A program made the position numbers and the translations under genes. Below the pieces are notes generated by a model that was not told the origin of the DNA, searched no databases, and was given only the letters and a program-made list of their open reading frames with translations. A DNA stretch of 64,000 nucleotides from Sphingobium trunci (GTDB taxonomy: Bacteria > Pseudomonadota > Alphaproteobacteria > Sphingomonadales > Sphingomonadaceae): assembly GCF_022664535.1 (NCBI RefSeq), contig NZ_JAKUJY010000001.1, positions 62,001-126,000 of the forward strand, in the 5' to 3' direction. How positions within the stretch are numbered: position 1 is the first letter of the stretch; every line of letters begins with the position of its first letter. Below, piece by piece: positions 36,786 through 46,083 of this stretch.

Positions 36786-37505
36786 ATGACGGACAGCACC
36801 CTTCTTCTCCCGGACATGGCCACCTTGAGGGGCGAACTGGCGGCCAAGGGCTATGCCCGCCTGAGCGGTCAGGAAAGCATGGCGCTGCTCACCGTCCGTC
36901 CCCGCGACTGGCAAGCGTTCGCGCAAAGCTGGAACGATCTCGGCCCCGATCGCTACATGGCCGACGGCGGCCGCTATCGCCGCCGCCGTCATGCGACCTT
37001 CGCCCTTGAAGCGGGCAGCTTCACCCGCCAGCCGCATCAGCCCCATTATCAGAGCCGCGACTATAATCCGCTGAACGGCGACGTGCAGCGCTGGTTCAAA
37101 CCGGTCGGGCAGGCCACCATCGACAATGCCGTCATGCAGTCGATCTTCGCCTTCTGCGCAAAAAGCTTCGCCCTCGCTGCGCCCCAGCATGTCGAAGTCC
37201 ACCAGTTCCGCATCGAGGCGCGCAGTGGCGAACTCGGCCGCCCGACCCCCGAAGGCATGCACCGCGACGGCGTCGACTGGGTGTTCGTCATGCTGGTGGA
37301 ACGGCGCAATGTCCGCGAGGGCATCACCCGCATCGGATCACCCGTTGGCGAGGGCCTCGGCGAATTCACCCTGGCGCGGCCGGGCGACGCCGTGCTGATC
37401 GACGACCGCCGCATCCTGCACGGCGTCACCGAAATCCACCCCGTCGACCCCAAGCAGCCCGCATGGCGCGACGCGCTCGTCGTGACCTTCGCCCGGCGCG
37501 ACTGA
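36786..37505 (+). CDS. 2OG-Fe dioxygenase family protein
   Basis: A 239-residue protein of the 2OG-Fe_Oxy_2 family (which includes isoleucine 4-hydroxylase-type enzymes). The facial triad is visible as MHRDGVDW (His159, Asp161) and LHGVTEI (His212), and arginine near the C-terminus could bind 2-oxoglutarate. Substrate unknown; relatives hydroxylate free amino acids. The ATG at 36786 follows AGGA. It is 68 bp behind scfR on the same strand and may be co-transcribed, but no link to propionate is evident. Confidence 0.85.
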   Translation: MTDSTLLLPDMATLRGELAAKGYARLSGQESMALLTVRPRDWQAFAQSWNDLGPDRYMADGGRYRRRRHATFALEAGSFTRQPHQPHYQSRDYNPLNGDVQRWFKPVGQATIDNAVMQSIFAFCAKSFALAAPQHVEVHQFRIEARSGELGRPTPEGMHRDGVDWVFVMLVERRNVREGITRIGSPVGEGLGEFTLARPGDAVLIDDRRILHGVTEIHPVDPKQPAWRDALVVTFARRD

Positions 37506-37508
37506 CCT

Positions 37509-38855
37509 TTATTTCAGCAGCACCAGCTCCTCGGCCATGCTGGGATGCAGCGCCACCGTGTCGTCGAACTCCTGCTTGGTCAGCCCCGCCTTCACCGCGA
37601 TGGCCGCCGCCTGCAGGATTTCCGGCGCGTCCGGCCCGATCATGTGCAGCCCGACCACCTTGTTGGTCGTCGCATCCACCACCATCTTGTAAAGCGCCCG
37701 CTCGTCGCGCCCGGCCAGCACATTCTTCATCGGCCGGAAGTCGGAGGTGTAGATCTTCACCGTCCCATATTTATTCTTGGCCTGCGCCTCGGTCAGCCCC
37801 ACCCCGGCCAGCGGCGGATGGCTGAACACGGCGGAAGGCACGCAATGATAATCCACCGTCCGCGGATTGTCCCCGAACACCGTATCGGCAAAGGCATGCC
37901 CCTCGCGGATCGCCACCGGGGTCAGTTGCAGCCGGTCGGTGACGTCGCCCACGGCATAGATGCTCTCGACATTGGTCCGGCTATATTCATCGACCTTGAT
38001 CGCGCCCTTCCCGTTCAGCTCGACCCCGGCATTCTCCAGCCCCAGCCCCTGCACCTGCGGCTGCCGCCCGGTCGCGAACAGCAGCAGGTCGCAGGCAATC
38101 GGATCGCCGCCCTTGAAGCGGACGCACAGCGTCCCGTCCTCATTCTTCTCGATCTTCTCCATCTCGGCATTGAAGCGGAAATTGATCCCCTTCATCGTCG
38201 AGATCTGGAGCAACCGGTCGCGGATCTGCTCGTCATAGCCGCGCAGCAGCATGTTGGACCGGTTGACGATCGTCACATGGCTGCCGAACTGATGGAAAAT
38301 CCCGGCAAATTCATTGGCGATATAGCCGCCCCCGACAATGACGATACGCTTCGGGCACTCCTCCAGATGGAAGACCTCGTTGGAGGTCACGCCATGCTCG
38401 GCGCCTTCGATCTCCGGGATCACCGGCCATGCGCCCGTCGCGACCAGGATATATTTCGCGCTGATCTCCCGCCCGCTGGCGAGCTTCACGCCATGCGGCC
38501 CGGTGATCGTCGCCCGCTCGGAGATCAGCTCGACCTTGTGGCTGTCGAGCGTATTCTTGTAAAGGCCCTCCAGCCGATCGACATCGGCCAGCACATTGTC
38601 GCGCAGCGTCGTCCATTCGAAATCGCAGTCCGGGACATTCCAGCCGAAACGCCGCGCGTCCTTCAGATCCTCGGCAAAATGCGCACCATAGATGAGCAGC
38701 TTCTTGGGCACGCAGCCGCGAATGACGCAGGTACCGCCGACGCGATATTCCTCCGCCACCGCGACCTTCGCGCCATGGGAGGCCGCAACGCGGGACGCAC
38801 GCACGCCCCCTGATCCCGCACCGATGACGAAAAGGTCGAAATCATAGTCGCTCAT
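37509..38855 (-). CDS. gor: Glutathione-disulfide reductase
   Basis: A 448-residue FAD/NADPH enzyme restoring GSH. FAD-binding GAGSGGVRASR is followed by the redox pair GGTCVIRGCVPKK (Cys43-Cys48), a form seen in alphaproteobacteria and cyanobacteria. VIVGGGYIANEFAGI is the NADPH-binding motif, and the C-terminal active-site histidine is in VALHPSMAEE. The family's ATGRQP segment is present. It lies 67 bp downstream of pgi on the same strand; both feed on the NADPH/hexose branch, but co-regulation is only inferred. Confidence 0.95.
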   Translation of the reverse strand: MSDYDFDLFVIGAGSGGVRASRVAASHGAKVAVAEEYRVGGTCVIRGCVPKKLLIYGAHFAEDLKDARRFGWNVPDCDFEWTTLRDNVLADVDRLEGLYKNTLDSHKVELISERATITGPHGVKLASGREISAKYILVATGAWPVIPEIEGAEHGVTSNEVFHLEECPKRIVIVGGGYIANEFAGIFHQFGSHVTIVNRSNMLLRGYDEQIRDRLLQISTMKGINFRFNAEMEKIEKNEDGTLCVRFKGGDPIACDLLLFATGRQPQVQGLGLENAGVELNGKGAIKVDEYSRTNVESIYAVGDVTDRLQLTPVAIREGHAFADTVFGDNPRTVDYHCVPSAVFSHPPLAGVGLTEAQAKNKYGTVKIYTSDFRPMKNVLAGRDERALYKMVVDATTNKVVGLHMIGPDAPEILQAAAIAVKAGLTKQEFDDTVALHPSMAEELVLLK

Positions 38856-38922
38856 GCATGCCTCCGCTGGATTGCGCTCGCATATGGAGGCTGCCCAGCG
38901 GAGTTACAAACGGGATTTGCGC

Positions 38923-40428
38923 TTACGCGCCGCCCAGCGCCAGATCGATCAGCGCCATGGTCGAAGGATCGAAGCCCTTGGGCCCTTCGGCTTCGATGGA
39001 CTTGGCGATTTCCTTGCCCAGTTCGACGCCGAACTGGTCGAACGGATTGATCCCCATCAGCACGGCATTGGCAAAGGTGCGATGCTCGTAGAAAGCGATC
39101 AGCGCGCCCAGCGCCTCCGGCGTCACATCGTCCAGCAGGATGGTGGTCGACGGCCGGTTGCCGGGATAGGCCCGCGCCGGATCGGCCGCATTCTCCTTGC
39201 CACGCAGCAGGGCAGCCCCCTGGGCAAAGCAGTTGACCAGCAGCGCCCGGTGATGCGCCGGGTCGAGCGCATGGCCCGGCTCGATCGAGGCGATGAACTC
39301 CACCGGCGTCAGGATCGTGCCCTGATGCAGCAACTGGAACACCGCATGCTGCGCGTCCGTCCCCACCCCGCCCCAGGTGATCGCCGCCGTCGGCCCGTCG
39401 ACGGGCGCGCCGTCCCGCGTCACGCTCTTGCCGTTGCTCTCCATCTCCAGTTGCTGGAGATAGGAAGGCAACAGCCGCAGCCGCTCATCATAGGCGAACA
39501 ATGCCCGCGTCTGGCACCCCAGCACCCGCGCATAATATTGGTCGACAAAGGCTGCGATCAGCGGCGCGTTCTGCCGGGGATCGGACAGGCGGAAATGCCG
39601 GTCCATCGCCGCCGCGCCTTCCAGCAGGCTCTCGAACGCATCCCAGCCCAGCGCCAGCGCCGCCGGAAAGCCGATCGACGACCAGAGCGAATAACGCCCG
39701 CCCACGCTCTCGGCAAAGGGCAGCACGCGGGTTTCATCGACGCCCCATTCGATCGCCTTGTCGGGCGATGCGGTCAGCGCGATCACCCGGCCATAGGGGT
39801 CTTCTACGCCCGCCTCGACCATCCAGTTGATCGCGCTCGCCGCGTTCAGCATGGTCTCGGTGGTGGTGAAGGTCTTGGACGCGACCGCGATCAGCGTCGC
39901 CGCCGGATCGAAGCGCGCAATCGCCCGCTCCAGCGCCGTGCCGTCCACATTCGACACGATGGCGACATCATAGCGCGCGCCATCGCCGCCCAGCGCATCG
40001 ACGATCAGGTCCGGCCCCAGCGCCGATCCGCCGATACCGATATGCAGGATATGCCGGATCGGCCCCAGCGCCTCGCCCTCGATGGCGTCGATCAGCGCGC
40101 GCATCCGGCCATGGAACATCTTGGCCCGCGCCACGCTGTCGGCATTGCCCTCGCCACGCTCGGCCGGATGTTCCGCGGCGCGGCCTTCCGTATTGTTGAC
40201 CGCCTCGCCCGCGAACAGCGCATCGCGCTGCGCGGCAAAGCCCTTCTCCTCGGCCAGCTTCAGGAAACCGTCGAACAGTTCGTCCGTCAGGTGCGTCTTC
40301 GACCAGTCGAAACGGATCGGTCCCTGCGTCAGGGTGAACTTGCTCAACCGATCGGGATCGGTGGTGAAGATGGATTTGAGGTCAGCCTGGGGAAAAGCCG
40401 CTAGCGCTGCCAGTGCAGGGCTGGACAT
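38923..40428 (-). CDS. pgi: Glucose-6-phosphate isomerase
   Basis: Interconverts glucose 6-phosphate and fructose 6-phosphate; 501 residues. Recognised by IGIGGSALGPDLI, the SIS-domain VASKTFTTTETMLNA, VGGRYSLWSSIGFPAAL (PROSITE-like signature), WGGVGTDAQHAVFQLLHQG (catalytic histidine region), and GINPFDQFGVELGK near the C-terminus. Start and length are typical. gor follows. The 5' side shares a 225-bp gap with the divergent lepB. Confidence 0.96.
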   Translation of the reverse strand: MSSPALAALAAFPQADLKSIFTTDPDRLSKFTLTQGPIRFDWSKTHLTDELFDGFLKLAEEKGFAAQRDALFAGEAVNNTEGRAAEHPAERGEGNADSVARAKMFHGRMRALIDAIEGEALGPIRHILHIGIGGSALGPDLIVDALGGDGARYDVAIVSNVDGTALERAIARFDPAATLIAVASKTFTTTETMLNAASAINWMVEAGVEDPYGRVIALTASPDKAIEWGVDETRVLPFAESVGGRYSLWSSIGFPAALALGWDAFESLLEGAAAMDRHFRLSDPRQNAPLIAAFVDQYYARVLGCQTRALFAYDERLRLLPSYLQQLEMESNGKSVTRDGAPVDGPTAAITWGGVGTDAQHAVFQLLHQGTILTPVEFIASIEPGHALDPAHHRALLVNCFAQGAALLRGKENAADPARAYPGNRPSTTILLDDVTPEALGALIAFYEHRTFANAVLMGINPFDQFGVELGKEIAKSIEAEGPKGFDPSTMALIDLALGGA

Positions 40429-40653
40429 TGGGGAATATCCTTTTGTTTTACCGTTGATCGATACCGACGCTGCACCTGTCGATTCTCGCCTCTTTTAGCC
40501 AGTTCGTTCCGCTAATGCACCGCCGGATCGGAAAAAGGGCAGCATGAAGTGATGACAAGTTGGACCCTAGCGCGCTTGACGGCGGCTTTAGGAACCCGCA
40601 AAAGCCGCGACGGCCTGTTTTCAGGGCGAATTGAAGGAAAAGACGATCAAGGC

Positions 40654-41478
40654 ATGAGCGCAAAATCCGAAACGCGGGATTTCCTCTGGTTTCTCGCAAA
40701 GCTGGCGGTGTTCGTCTTCATCCTGCGAAGCTTCATCGTTTCGCCCTTCAACATCCCGTCGGAATCGATGCAGCCGCGCCTTCTGATCGGCGACTATCTG
40801 CTGGTGGCGAAATGGCCCTATGGCTATTCGCGCTATTCGCTGCCCTTCGGCATCCCGCTGATCCCCGGCCGCATCCTCGCCTCGACGCCGCAGCGCGGCG
40901 ACGTGGTGGTGTTCAAGGCGCCGCCGAACCAGAAGAATGATTATATCAAGCGCGTCATCGGCCTGCCCGGCGACATGATCTCGGTGCGCCACGGCACCGT
41001 CTATCTGAACGGCCAGGCGATCCCCAAGCAGAAGGTCGCTGACCTCGTCATCCCGGTCACGCCGAACATGGAGGATGCAGCCGCCAAGGAAGGCAGCCCC
41101 TCCCCCTGCTACCGCCCGAAGTTCGAGGAAGCCGCGCCCGGCGGCGGCCGCCAGTGCCGCTACCCCCAATATCGCGAAACGCTGCCCGGCGGGAAAAGCT
41201 ATAATGTCCTCGACCTCGTGCCCGATGGCGCGGCGGACGACCGCGACACGGTGGTCGTGCCCGAAGGCCATCTCTTCATGATGGGCGACAATCGCGACCG
41301 CAGCGCCGACAGCCGCTTCCCGGCGGTCGACGGCGGCGGCATCGGCCTGGTGCCGGAGGAAAATCTGGTCGGCAAGGCGATGATCTCGGTCTTCTCCACC
41401 GACGGCAGCGCCAACTGGCTGCTCCCCTGGACCTGGTTCACCGCCGCGCGCTGGAGCCGTATCGGGGAAGGCTTTTGA
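40654..41478 (+). CDS. lepB: Signal peptidase I
   Basis: Cleaves Sec and Tat signal peptides at the periplasmic face. The 274-residue protein has one N-terminal membrane helix (about residues 10-30), the nucleophile in SESMQP (Ser38), the general base in YIKRVIGLPGD (Lys99), and box E MGDNRDRSADSR. The ATG at 40654 is the last one before the helix. Its stop overlaps the TTG start of rnc (TTGA), as in the common lepB-rnc-era operon. Confidence 0.96.
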   Translation: MSAKSETRDFLWFLAKLAVFVFILRSFIVSPFNIPSESMQPRLLIGDYLLVAKWPYGYSRYSLPFGIPLIPGRILASTPQRGDVVVFKAPPNQKNDYIKRVIGLPGDMISVRHGTVYLNGQAIPKQKVADLVIPVTPNMEDAAAKEGSPSPCYRPKFEEAAPGGGRQCRYPQYRETLPGGKSYNVLDLVPDGAADDRDTVVVPEGHLFMMGDNRDRSADSRFPAVDGGGIGLVPEENLVGKAMISVFSTDGSANWLLPWTWFTAARWSRIGEGF

Positions 41479-42158
41479 ATTTGAAAGCGCCTGGGCCGGA
41501 TACCGAAGGCTGGCTGACATCCCTGATCGGCCGTGCGCCCAGGGATGGCGCCACTTTCGCCCAGGCGCTGACCCACGGCAGCGCCAATGCGGTCAATTAT
41601 GAACGGCTGGAGTTTCTGGGCGACCGCATCCTCGGCCTGCTGATCGGCGAATGGCTTTTCGACCGCTTTCCCGCCGAACCGGAAGGCAAGCTGTCCCGCC
41701 GCTTCAACGCGCTGGTATCGGGCGAAACCTGTGCCGAAGTCGCCCGCGCCGCTGGCGTTCCCGCGCATCTGATCCTCGGCAAGCAGGCCCGCGACGACGG
41801 CGCCGCCGACAGCGACAATGTGCTGGGCGACGTCATGGAGGCGCTTATCGGCGCGCTCTATCTGGAAGGCGGCCTCGACGAAGCCCGCGCCCTTGTCCGC
41901 CGTCTCTGGGGCAATCGCGTCGATACCCAGGCCAGCGCGCCCAAACATCCCAAGTCCGAACTTCAGGAATGGGCCGCCGCCAACAAGCGCAAGCCCCCCG
42001 AATATGCGCTCACCGACCGCTCCGGCCCCCACCATGCGCTGCGCTTCACCGTGACGGTCAGCATCAAGGGGGCAGGCGAGGCAAGCGCGACGGGTGGATC
42101 GAAGCAGGAAGCGGAAACGGCGGCCGCCAGGGCCTTGTTGGAAAAGCTGGGCGGCTGA
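41475..42158 (+). CDS. rnc: Ribonuclease III
   Basis: Double-strand-specific RNase maturing rRNA and mRNA; 227 residues. The RNase III signature ERLEFLGDRILGL with metal-binding glutamate/aspartate is followed by DVMEALIGALYLEGG; the C-terminal dsRBD contains PKSELQEWAAANKR and TGGSKQEAETAAARALLEKL. The start is a TTG overlapping the lepB stop and preceded by GGGGAAGG. Middle gene of lepB-rnc-era. Confidence 0.96.
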   Translation: MNLKAPGPDTEGWLTSLIGRAPRDGATFAQALTHGSANAVNYERLEFLGDRILGLLIGEWLFDRFPAEPEGKLSRRFNALVSGETCAEVARAAGVPAHLILGKQARDDGAADSDNVLGDVMEALIGALYLEGGLDEARALVRRLWGNRVDTQASAPKHPKSELQEWAAANKRKPPEYALTDRSGPHHALRFTVTVSIKGAGEASATGGSKQEAETAAARALLEKLGG

Positions 42159-42232
42159 ACCTGTCCCCCATTCCCATTTTGCATTAGGAAGGAAAGCCCA
42201 GGCCAAAGGCACATGGGTGAACGGAGTTTTGT

Positions 42233-43141
42233 TTGACGATTGATCTCGACACTCAGCGCTGCGGCGTCATCGCCGTCGTGGGCGCCCCCAATGCCGGCAA
42301 ATCGACGCTGGTGAACGCGCTGGTCGGCCAGAAGGTGGCAATCACCAGCCCCAAGGCGCAGACCACCCGCACCCGCGTCATGGGCGTCGCGATCGAAGGC
42401 GATGCGCAGATGGTGCTGGTCGACACCCCCGGCATCTTCGCGCCGAAGCGCCGCCTCGACCGCGCGATGGTGCAGGCCGCCTGGGGCGGGGCGCAGGGCG
42501 CGGACCTGATCGCGCTGATCGTCGATGGCAAGGCGGGCCTCGGCCTCAAGATGGAACCGATCATCAGCGCGCTCGCCGCTCGTCCGGAAAGGAAGTGGCT
42601 GGTCCTCAACAAGGTCGACATCGCCATCAAGGAAAAGCTGCTGGTCCACACCCAGCGCCTCTATGAACAGCTCGACATCGAGGAAACCTTCTTCGTCAGC
42701 GCCGCCACCGGCGACGGCCTCCCCGAACTCAAGAGCGCCTTCGCAAGAGCCATGCCCCTAGGCCCTTGGCACTTCCCCGAAGACCAGGTGTCCGACGCCA
42801 CCGACCGCATGCTGGCGGCCGAAATCACCCGCGAGCAGCTTTACCACCAGCTCCATGCCGAACTGCCCTATGCGGCCGCGGTGGACACGGAAAAATATAG
42901 CGAGCGCGAGGACGGCTCGGTCGAAATCCACCAGCAGATACTCGTGGGCCGCGCCAGCCAGCGCGCCATCGTGCTGGGCAAGGGCGGCCAGCGGCTCAAG
43001 GAAATCGGCTCGAAGGCCCGCGCCGAACTGGCCAGCCTGCTTGGCGTCAAGGTCCATCTCTACCTTCACGTCAAGGTGAAGGAAGATTGGGAGGATGACC
43101 GCTTCATCTACCGCGACATAGGGCTCGATTGGGTGGAGTAG
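42233..43141 (+). CDS. era: GTPase Era
   Basis: Ribosome-assembly GTPase that binds the 3' end of 16S rRNA; 302 residues. G1 is VGAPNAGKST, G3 is DTPG, G4 is NKVD, and the C-terminal KH domain reads RAIVLGKGGQRLKEIGSKAR. The TTG start at 42233 is preceded by GGAG with about 7-nt spacing and gives the usual short N-terminus. It follows rnc by 74 bp. Confidence 0.96.
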   Translation: MTIDLDTQRCGVIAVVGAPNAGKSTLVNALVGQKVAITSPKAQTTRTRVMGVAIEGDAQMVLVDTPGIFAPKRRLDRAMVQAAWGGAQGADLIALIVDGKAGLGLKMEPIISALAARPERKWLVLNKVDIAIKEKLLVHTQRLYEQLDIEETFFVSAATGDGLPELKSAFARAMPLGPWHFPEDQVSDATDRMLAAEITREQLYHQLHAELPYAAAVDTEKYSEREDGSVEIHQQILVGRASQRAIVLGKGGQRLKEIGSKARAELASLLGVKVHLYLHVKVKEDWEDDRFIYRDIGLDWVE

Positions 43142-43186
43142 CGCACTGCGTGAAGCGCCGTAACGCTTACGCCGCTATCCAATAGA

Positions 43187-43224
43187 GTGAAGGGTAGCCA
43201 TGATTATTTCAGGTTACCCTTCAC
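43187..43224. terminator. Long hairpin between era and the convergent pilin gene
   Basis: A 13-bp near-perfect inverted repeat (43187-43199 with 43212-43224, one G-U type mismatch) with a 12-nt AT-rich loop. The pilin stop codon (43204-43206) lies in the loop. Probably the 3'-end hairpin shared by era and the pilin gene. Confidence 0.65.
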
Positions 43225-43368
43225 ATTGTTGAAGGTGTTGCCCAGCTTGCCACCCACGCTGGTCATGGATGCGATCGCAGCTACGGCGATCAAAGCCGCG
43301 ATCAGCCCGTATTCGATGGCCGTGGCGCCCTTGCTGTCATTCCATGGGCGTCTAAGAAACTCGATCAT
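43204..43368 (-). CDS. Flp family type IVb pilin
   Basis: A 54-residue pilin precursor: a short charged leader, then the processing motif around SKGATAIEYGLIAALIAVAAIA with the conserved Glu-Tyr pair, typical of Flp/Fap pilins cut by TadV/CpaA-type peptidases before assembly by the Tad/Cpa system. The ATG at 43368 follows CAGGAG. No tad/cpa genes are in the window, so it stands alone. The region is lower in GC than its flanks. Confidence 0.92.
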   Translation of the reverse strand: MIEFLRRPWNDSKGATAIEYGLIAALIAVAAIASMTSVGGKLGNTFNNVKGNLK

Positions 43369-43433
43369 ATTATCTCCTGCCTATAACTCTCGATATAAGC
43401 AGAATATCTAAACAGGAGGTTTACTAGCCTTCC

Positions 43434-46019
43434 CTATTCTGCCGCAGCCTTTTTCCTAGCTGGAACTTTCCTGGCGGGCTTCTTCGCCGCCGCCTTTTTC
43501 GCGGGCGCCTTCTTCCCCTTCTTCGCCGGAGCGGCCGCAGCCCGCGCGTCGATCAGTTGCGCCGCTTCCTCCAGCGTCAGCGCATCCTGCTCGATCGTCT
43601 TGGGCAGCGTCGCATTGGTCGTCCCATCGGTGACATAAGGGCCATAGCGCCCGGCCATCAGCCTGATCTCGGCCTCCGTCCGCGGATGCTTGCCCAGCAC
43701 CTTGAGCGGCTCGCGCGAGGAAGACCCGCGCCCGCCCCGGTTCGCCGCATCGGCCAGCTTGGCCACGGCGCTGTTCATGCCCACCTCGAAAATCTCGGCG
43801 GTGGAGGACAGGCGCCCATATTTGCCGTCATGCAGCAGATAGGGACCGAACCGCCCGATATTGGCGACGATCGGCTTCCCCGTCTCCGGATGCAGCCCGA
43901 CCTCGCGCGGCAGGCTGAGCAGCTTCACCGCCCAATCGAGCGTCAGCTCGCCATCGGGCAGGTCCCTGGGAATGGAGCCGCGCTTCGCCTCCTTGCCCTC
44001 GCCCATCTCGATATAGGGTCCGAAGCGGCCGGATTTCTTCACGATATCCTGCCCGGTTTCGGGATGCTGCCCCAGCACCTCCGGCCCCGTATCCTCGGCC
44101 CCGTCCTTGCCGCCCGGCTGCCCGAACTTGCGCGTATATTTGCACTCCGGATAGTTGGAGCAGGCGATGAACGCCCCGAACCGCCCGCCCCGCAGCGACA
44201 ATTGCCCATCGCCGCACATCGGGCAGGCGCGCGGATTGCTGCCGTCCGCCCGTGGAGGGAAGAGCATCGGCTCCAGGAACTTGTCCAGCTCGGCCGTGAT
44301 ATCCGACGGCTTCTGCTCCATCACCTCGGCGGTCTTGGGCTTGAAGTCGCGCCAGAAGGCTTCCAGCACCGCCTGCCACTGCGCACGGCCGCCGGAAATA
44401 TCGTCCAGTTCCTCCTCCAGCCCCGCCGTGAAGTCGTAGGACACGTACCGTTCGAAGAAACGCTCCAGGAAGGCCGTCACCAGCCGCCCGCTCTCCTCGG
44501 CGAAGAAGCGGTTCTTCTCGATCCGCACATAGTCGCGGTCCTTCAGCACCTGAAGCGTCGAGGCATAGGTGGAAGGCCGCCCGATCCCCAGTTCCTCCAG
44601 CTTCTTGACCAGCGAAGCCTCGGAATAGCGCGGCGGCGGCTGGGTGAAATGCTGCTCCGCCGTCACCTTCTTCTTCGCCGGAGCATCCCCCGCGCCCAAG
44701 CGCGGCAGCAGCTTGCTGTCGTCGTCTTCCCCAGACCCGGCATGTTTGCCGGGGTCGTTCGGATTAACGTCATCCCGGCCCTCTTCATAAAGCGCCAGGA
44801 AGCCCGGGAAGATCACCACCTGCCCGGTCGCGCGCAGCCCGTGCTGCCCAGTCCCGTCGACCAGATCGATGACCGTCCGCTCCAGCCGCGCCGAAGCCAT
44901 CTGGCTCGCCAGCGCGCGCTTGAAGATCAGGTCATAGAGCCGCGCATGATCGCCCGAACCCACCTTGTCCCGCGAAAATTCGGTCGGACGGATGGCCTCG
45001 TGCGCCTCCTGCGCATTCTTCGCCTTGGTCTGATACTGGCGCGGCTTTTCCGGCAGATAGCCGCCATCATAGCGCTCCGCGATCGCCTTGCGCGCCGCGG
45101 AAACGGCGCTGCCGTCCATCTGCACGCCGTCGGTACGCATATAGGTGATCGCGCCATCCTCATAGAGCTGCTGCGCGATCCGCATCGTATGGCTGGCCGA
45201 AAAACCCAGCTTGCGCGCCGCCTCCTGCTGCAGCGTGGAGGTCGTGAAGGGCGGCGGAGGATTGCGCGAAACCGGCTTGGTCTCGACCTTTTCGACGGTG
45301 AAGCGCCCGGCCTCCACGTCCGCCTTCGCGGCCATGGCGTCGCCTTCCCTGCCGATGGTCAGCCGCTCGATCTTCTCCCCGCGCCAGCGCACCAGCCGCG
45401 CGGTAAAGCCCTGCCCGCCCTGCTCCATCTCGGCCGCGACCGACCAATATTCCTGCGGCACGAAGCTTTCGATCTCGCGCTCCCGGTCGACGACCAGCCG
45501 CAGCGCCACCGACTGCACGCGCCCCGCCGACTTGGCGCCCGGCAGCTTGCGCCACAGTACTGGAGACAGGGTGAAGCCCACCAGATAGTCGAGCGCGCGC
45601 CGCGCCCGATAGGCGTCGATCAGATCCTCGTCCAGCGCGCGCGGCTGGGCCATCGCCTCGGTCACCGCCTGCTTGGTGATCGCGTTGAAGGTCACGCGGT
45701 CCACCTTCTGCGGCAGCGCCTTCTTCGCCCGCAGCACCTCCTGCACATGCCAGCTGATCGCTTCCCCCTCGCGGTCGGGGTCGGTCGCCAGGATCAGGCG
45801 GCTGGCCTTCTTGGCCTCGTCGGCAATGGCTTTCAGCTGCTTGCCCTTGTCGCCATAATTTTCCCAGCTCATGGCAAAGCCGTTGTCGGGATCGACGGAC
45901 CCGTCCTTGGCGGGCAGGTCGCGAATATGGCCATAGCTGGCCAGCACATGGAAATCGCCGCCCAGATATTTCTCGATGGTCTTCGCCTTGGCCGGCGATT
46001 CTACGATGACAAGCTGCAT
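43434..46019 (-). CDS. topA: DNA topoisomerase I
   Basis: Relaxes negative supercoils; 861 residues. The TOPRIM domain opens with VIVESPAKAKTIEKYLG and has DPDREGEAISWH; the catalytic tyrosine is in AITYMRTDG; one clear C4 zinc finger follows (CPMCGDG...CSNYPECKY), then repeated topo C-terminal modules with RFGPY or RYGPYV motifs. A Lys/Ala/Pro tail (residues about 830-861) is typical of alphaproteobacterial TopA and probably contacts DNA or RNA polymerase. It is last in the plsY-dprA run, separated from dprA by an inserted membrane-protein gene. Confidence 0.96.
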   Translation of the reverse strand: MQLVIVESPAKAKTIEKYLGGDFHVLASYGHIRDLPAKDGSVDPDNGFAMSWENYGDKGKQLKAIADEAKKASRLILATDPDREGEAISWHVQEVLRAKKALPQKVDRVTFNAITKQAVTEAMAQPRALDEDLIDAYRARRALDYLVGFTLSPVLWRKLPGAKSAGRVQSVALRLVVDREREIESFVPQEYWSVAAEMEQGGQGFTARLVRWRGEKIERLTIGREGDAMAAKADVEAGRFTVEKVETKPVSRNPPPPFTTSTLQQEAARKLGFSASHTMRIAQQLYEDGAITYMRTDGVQMDGSAVSAARKAIAERYDGGYLPEKPRQYQTKAKNAQEAHEAIRPTEFSRDKVGSGDHARLYDLIFKRALASQMASARLERTVIDLVDGTGQHGLRATGQVVIFPGFLALYEEGRDDVNPNDPGKHAGSGEDDDSKLLPRLGAGDAPAKKKVTAEQHFTQPPPRYSEASLVKKLEELGIGRPSTYASTLQVLKDRDYVRIEKNRFFAEESGRLVTAFLERFFERYVSYDFTAGLEEELDDISGGRAQWQAVLEAFWRDFKPKTAEVMEQKPSDITAELDKFLEPMLFPPRADGSNPRACPMCGDGQLSLRGGRFGAFIACSNYPECKYTRKFGQPGGKDGAEDTGPEVLGQHPETGQDIVKKSGRFGPYIEMGEGKEAKRGSIPRDLPDGELTLDWAVKLLSLPREVGLHPETGKPIVANIGRFGPYLLHDGKYGRLSSTAEIFEVGMNSAVAKLADAANRGGRGSSSREPLKVLGKHPRTEAEIRLMAGRYGPYVTDGTTNATLPKTIEQDALTLEEAAQLIDARAAAAPAKKGKKAPAKKAAAKKPARKVPARKKAAAE

Positions 46020-46083
46020 TCAAGCCCCGGTTTAGATTACCCTCACGTACACGCGCGAGTCTGGAAGGTGTTTTCGGCGGACG

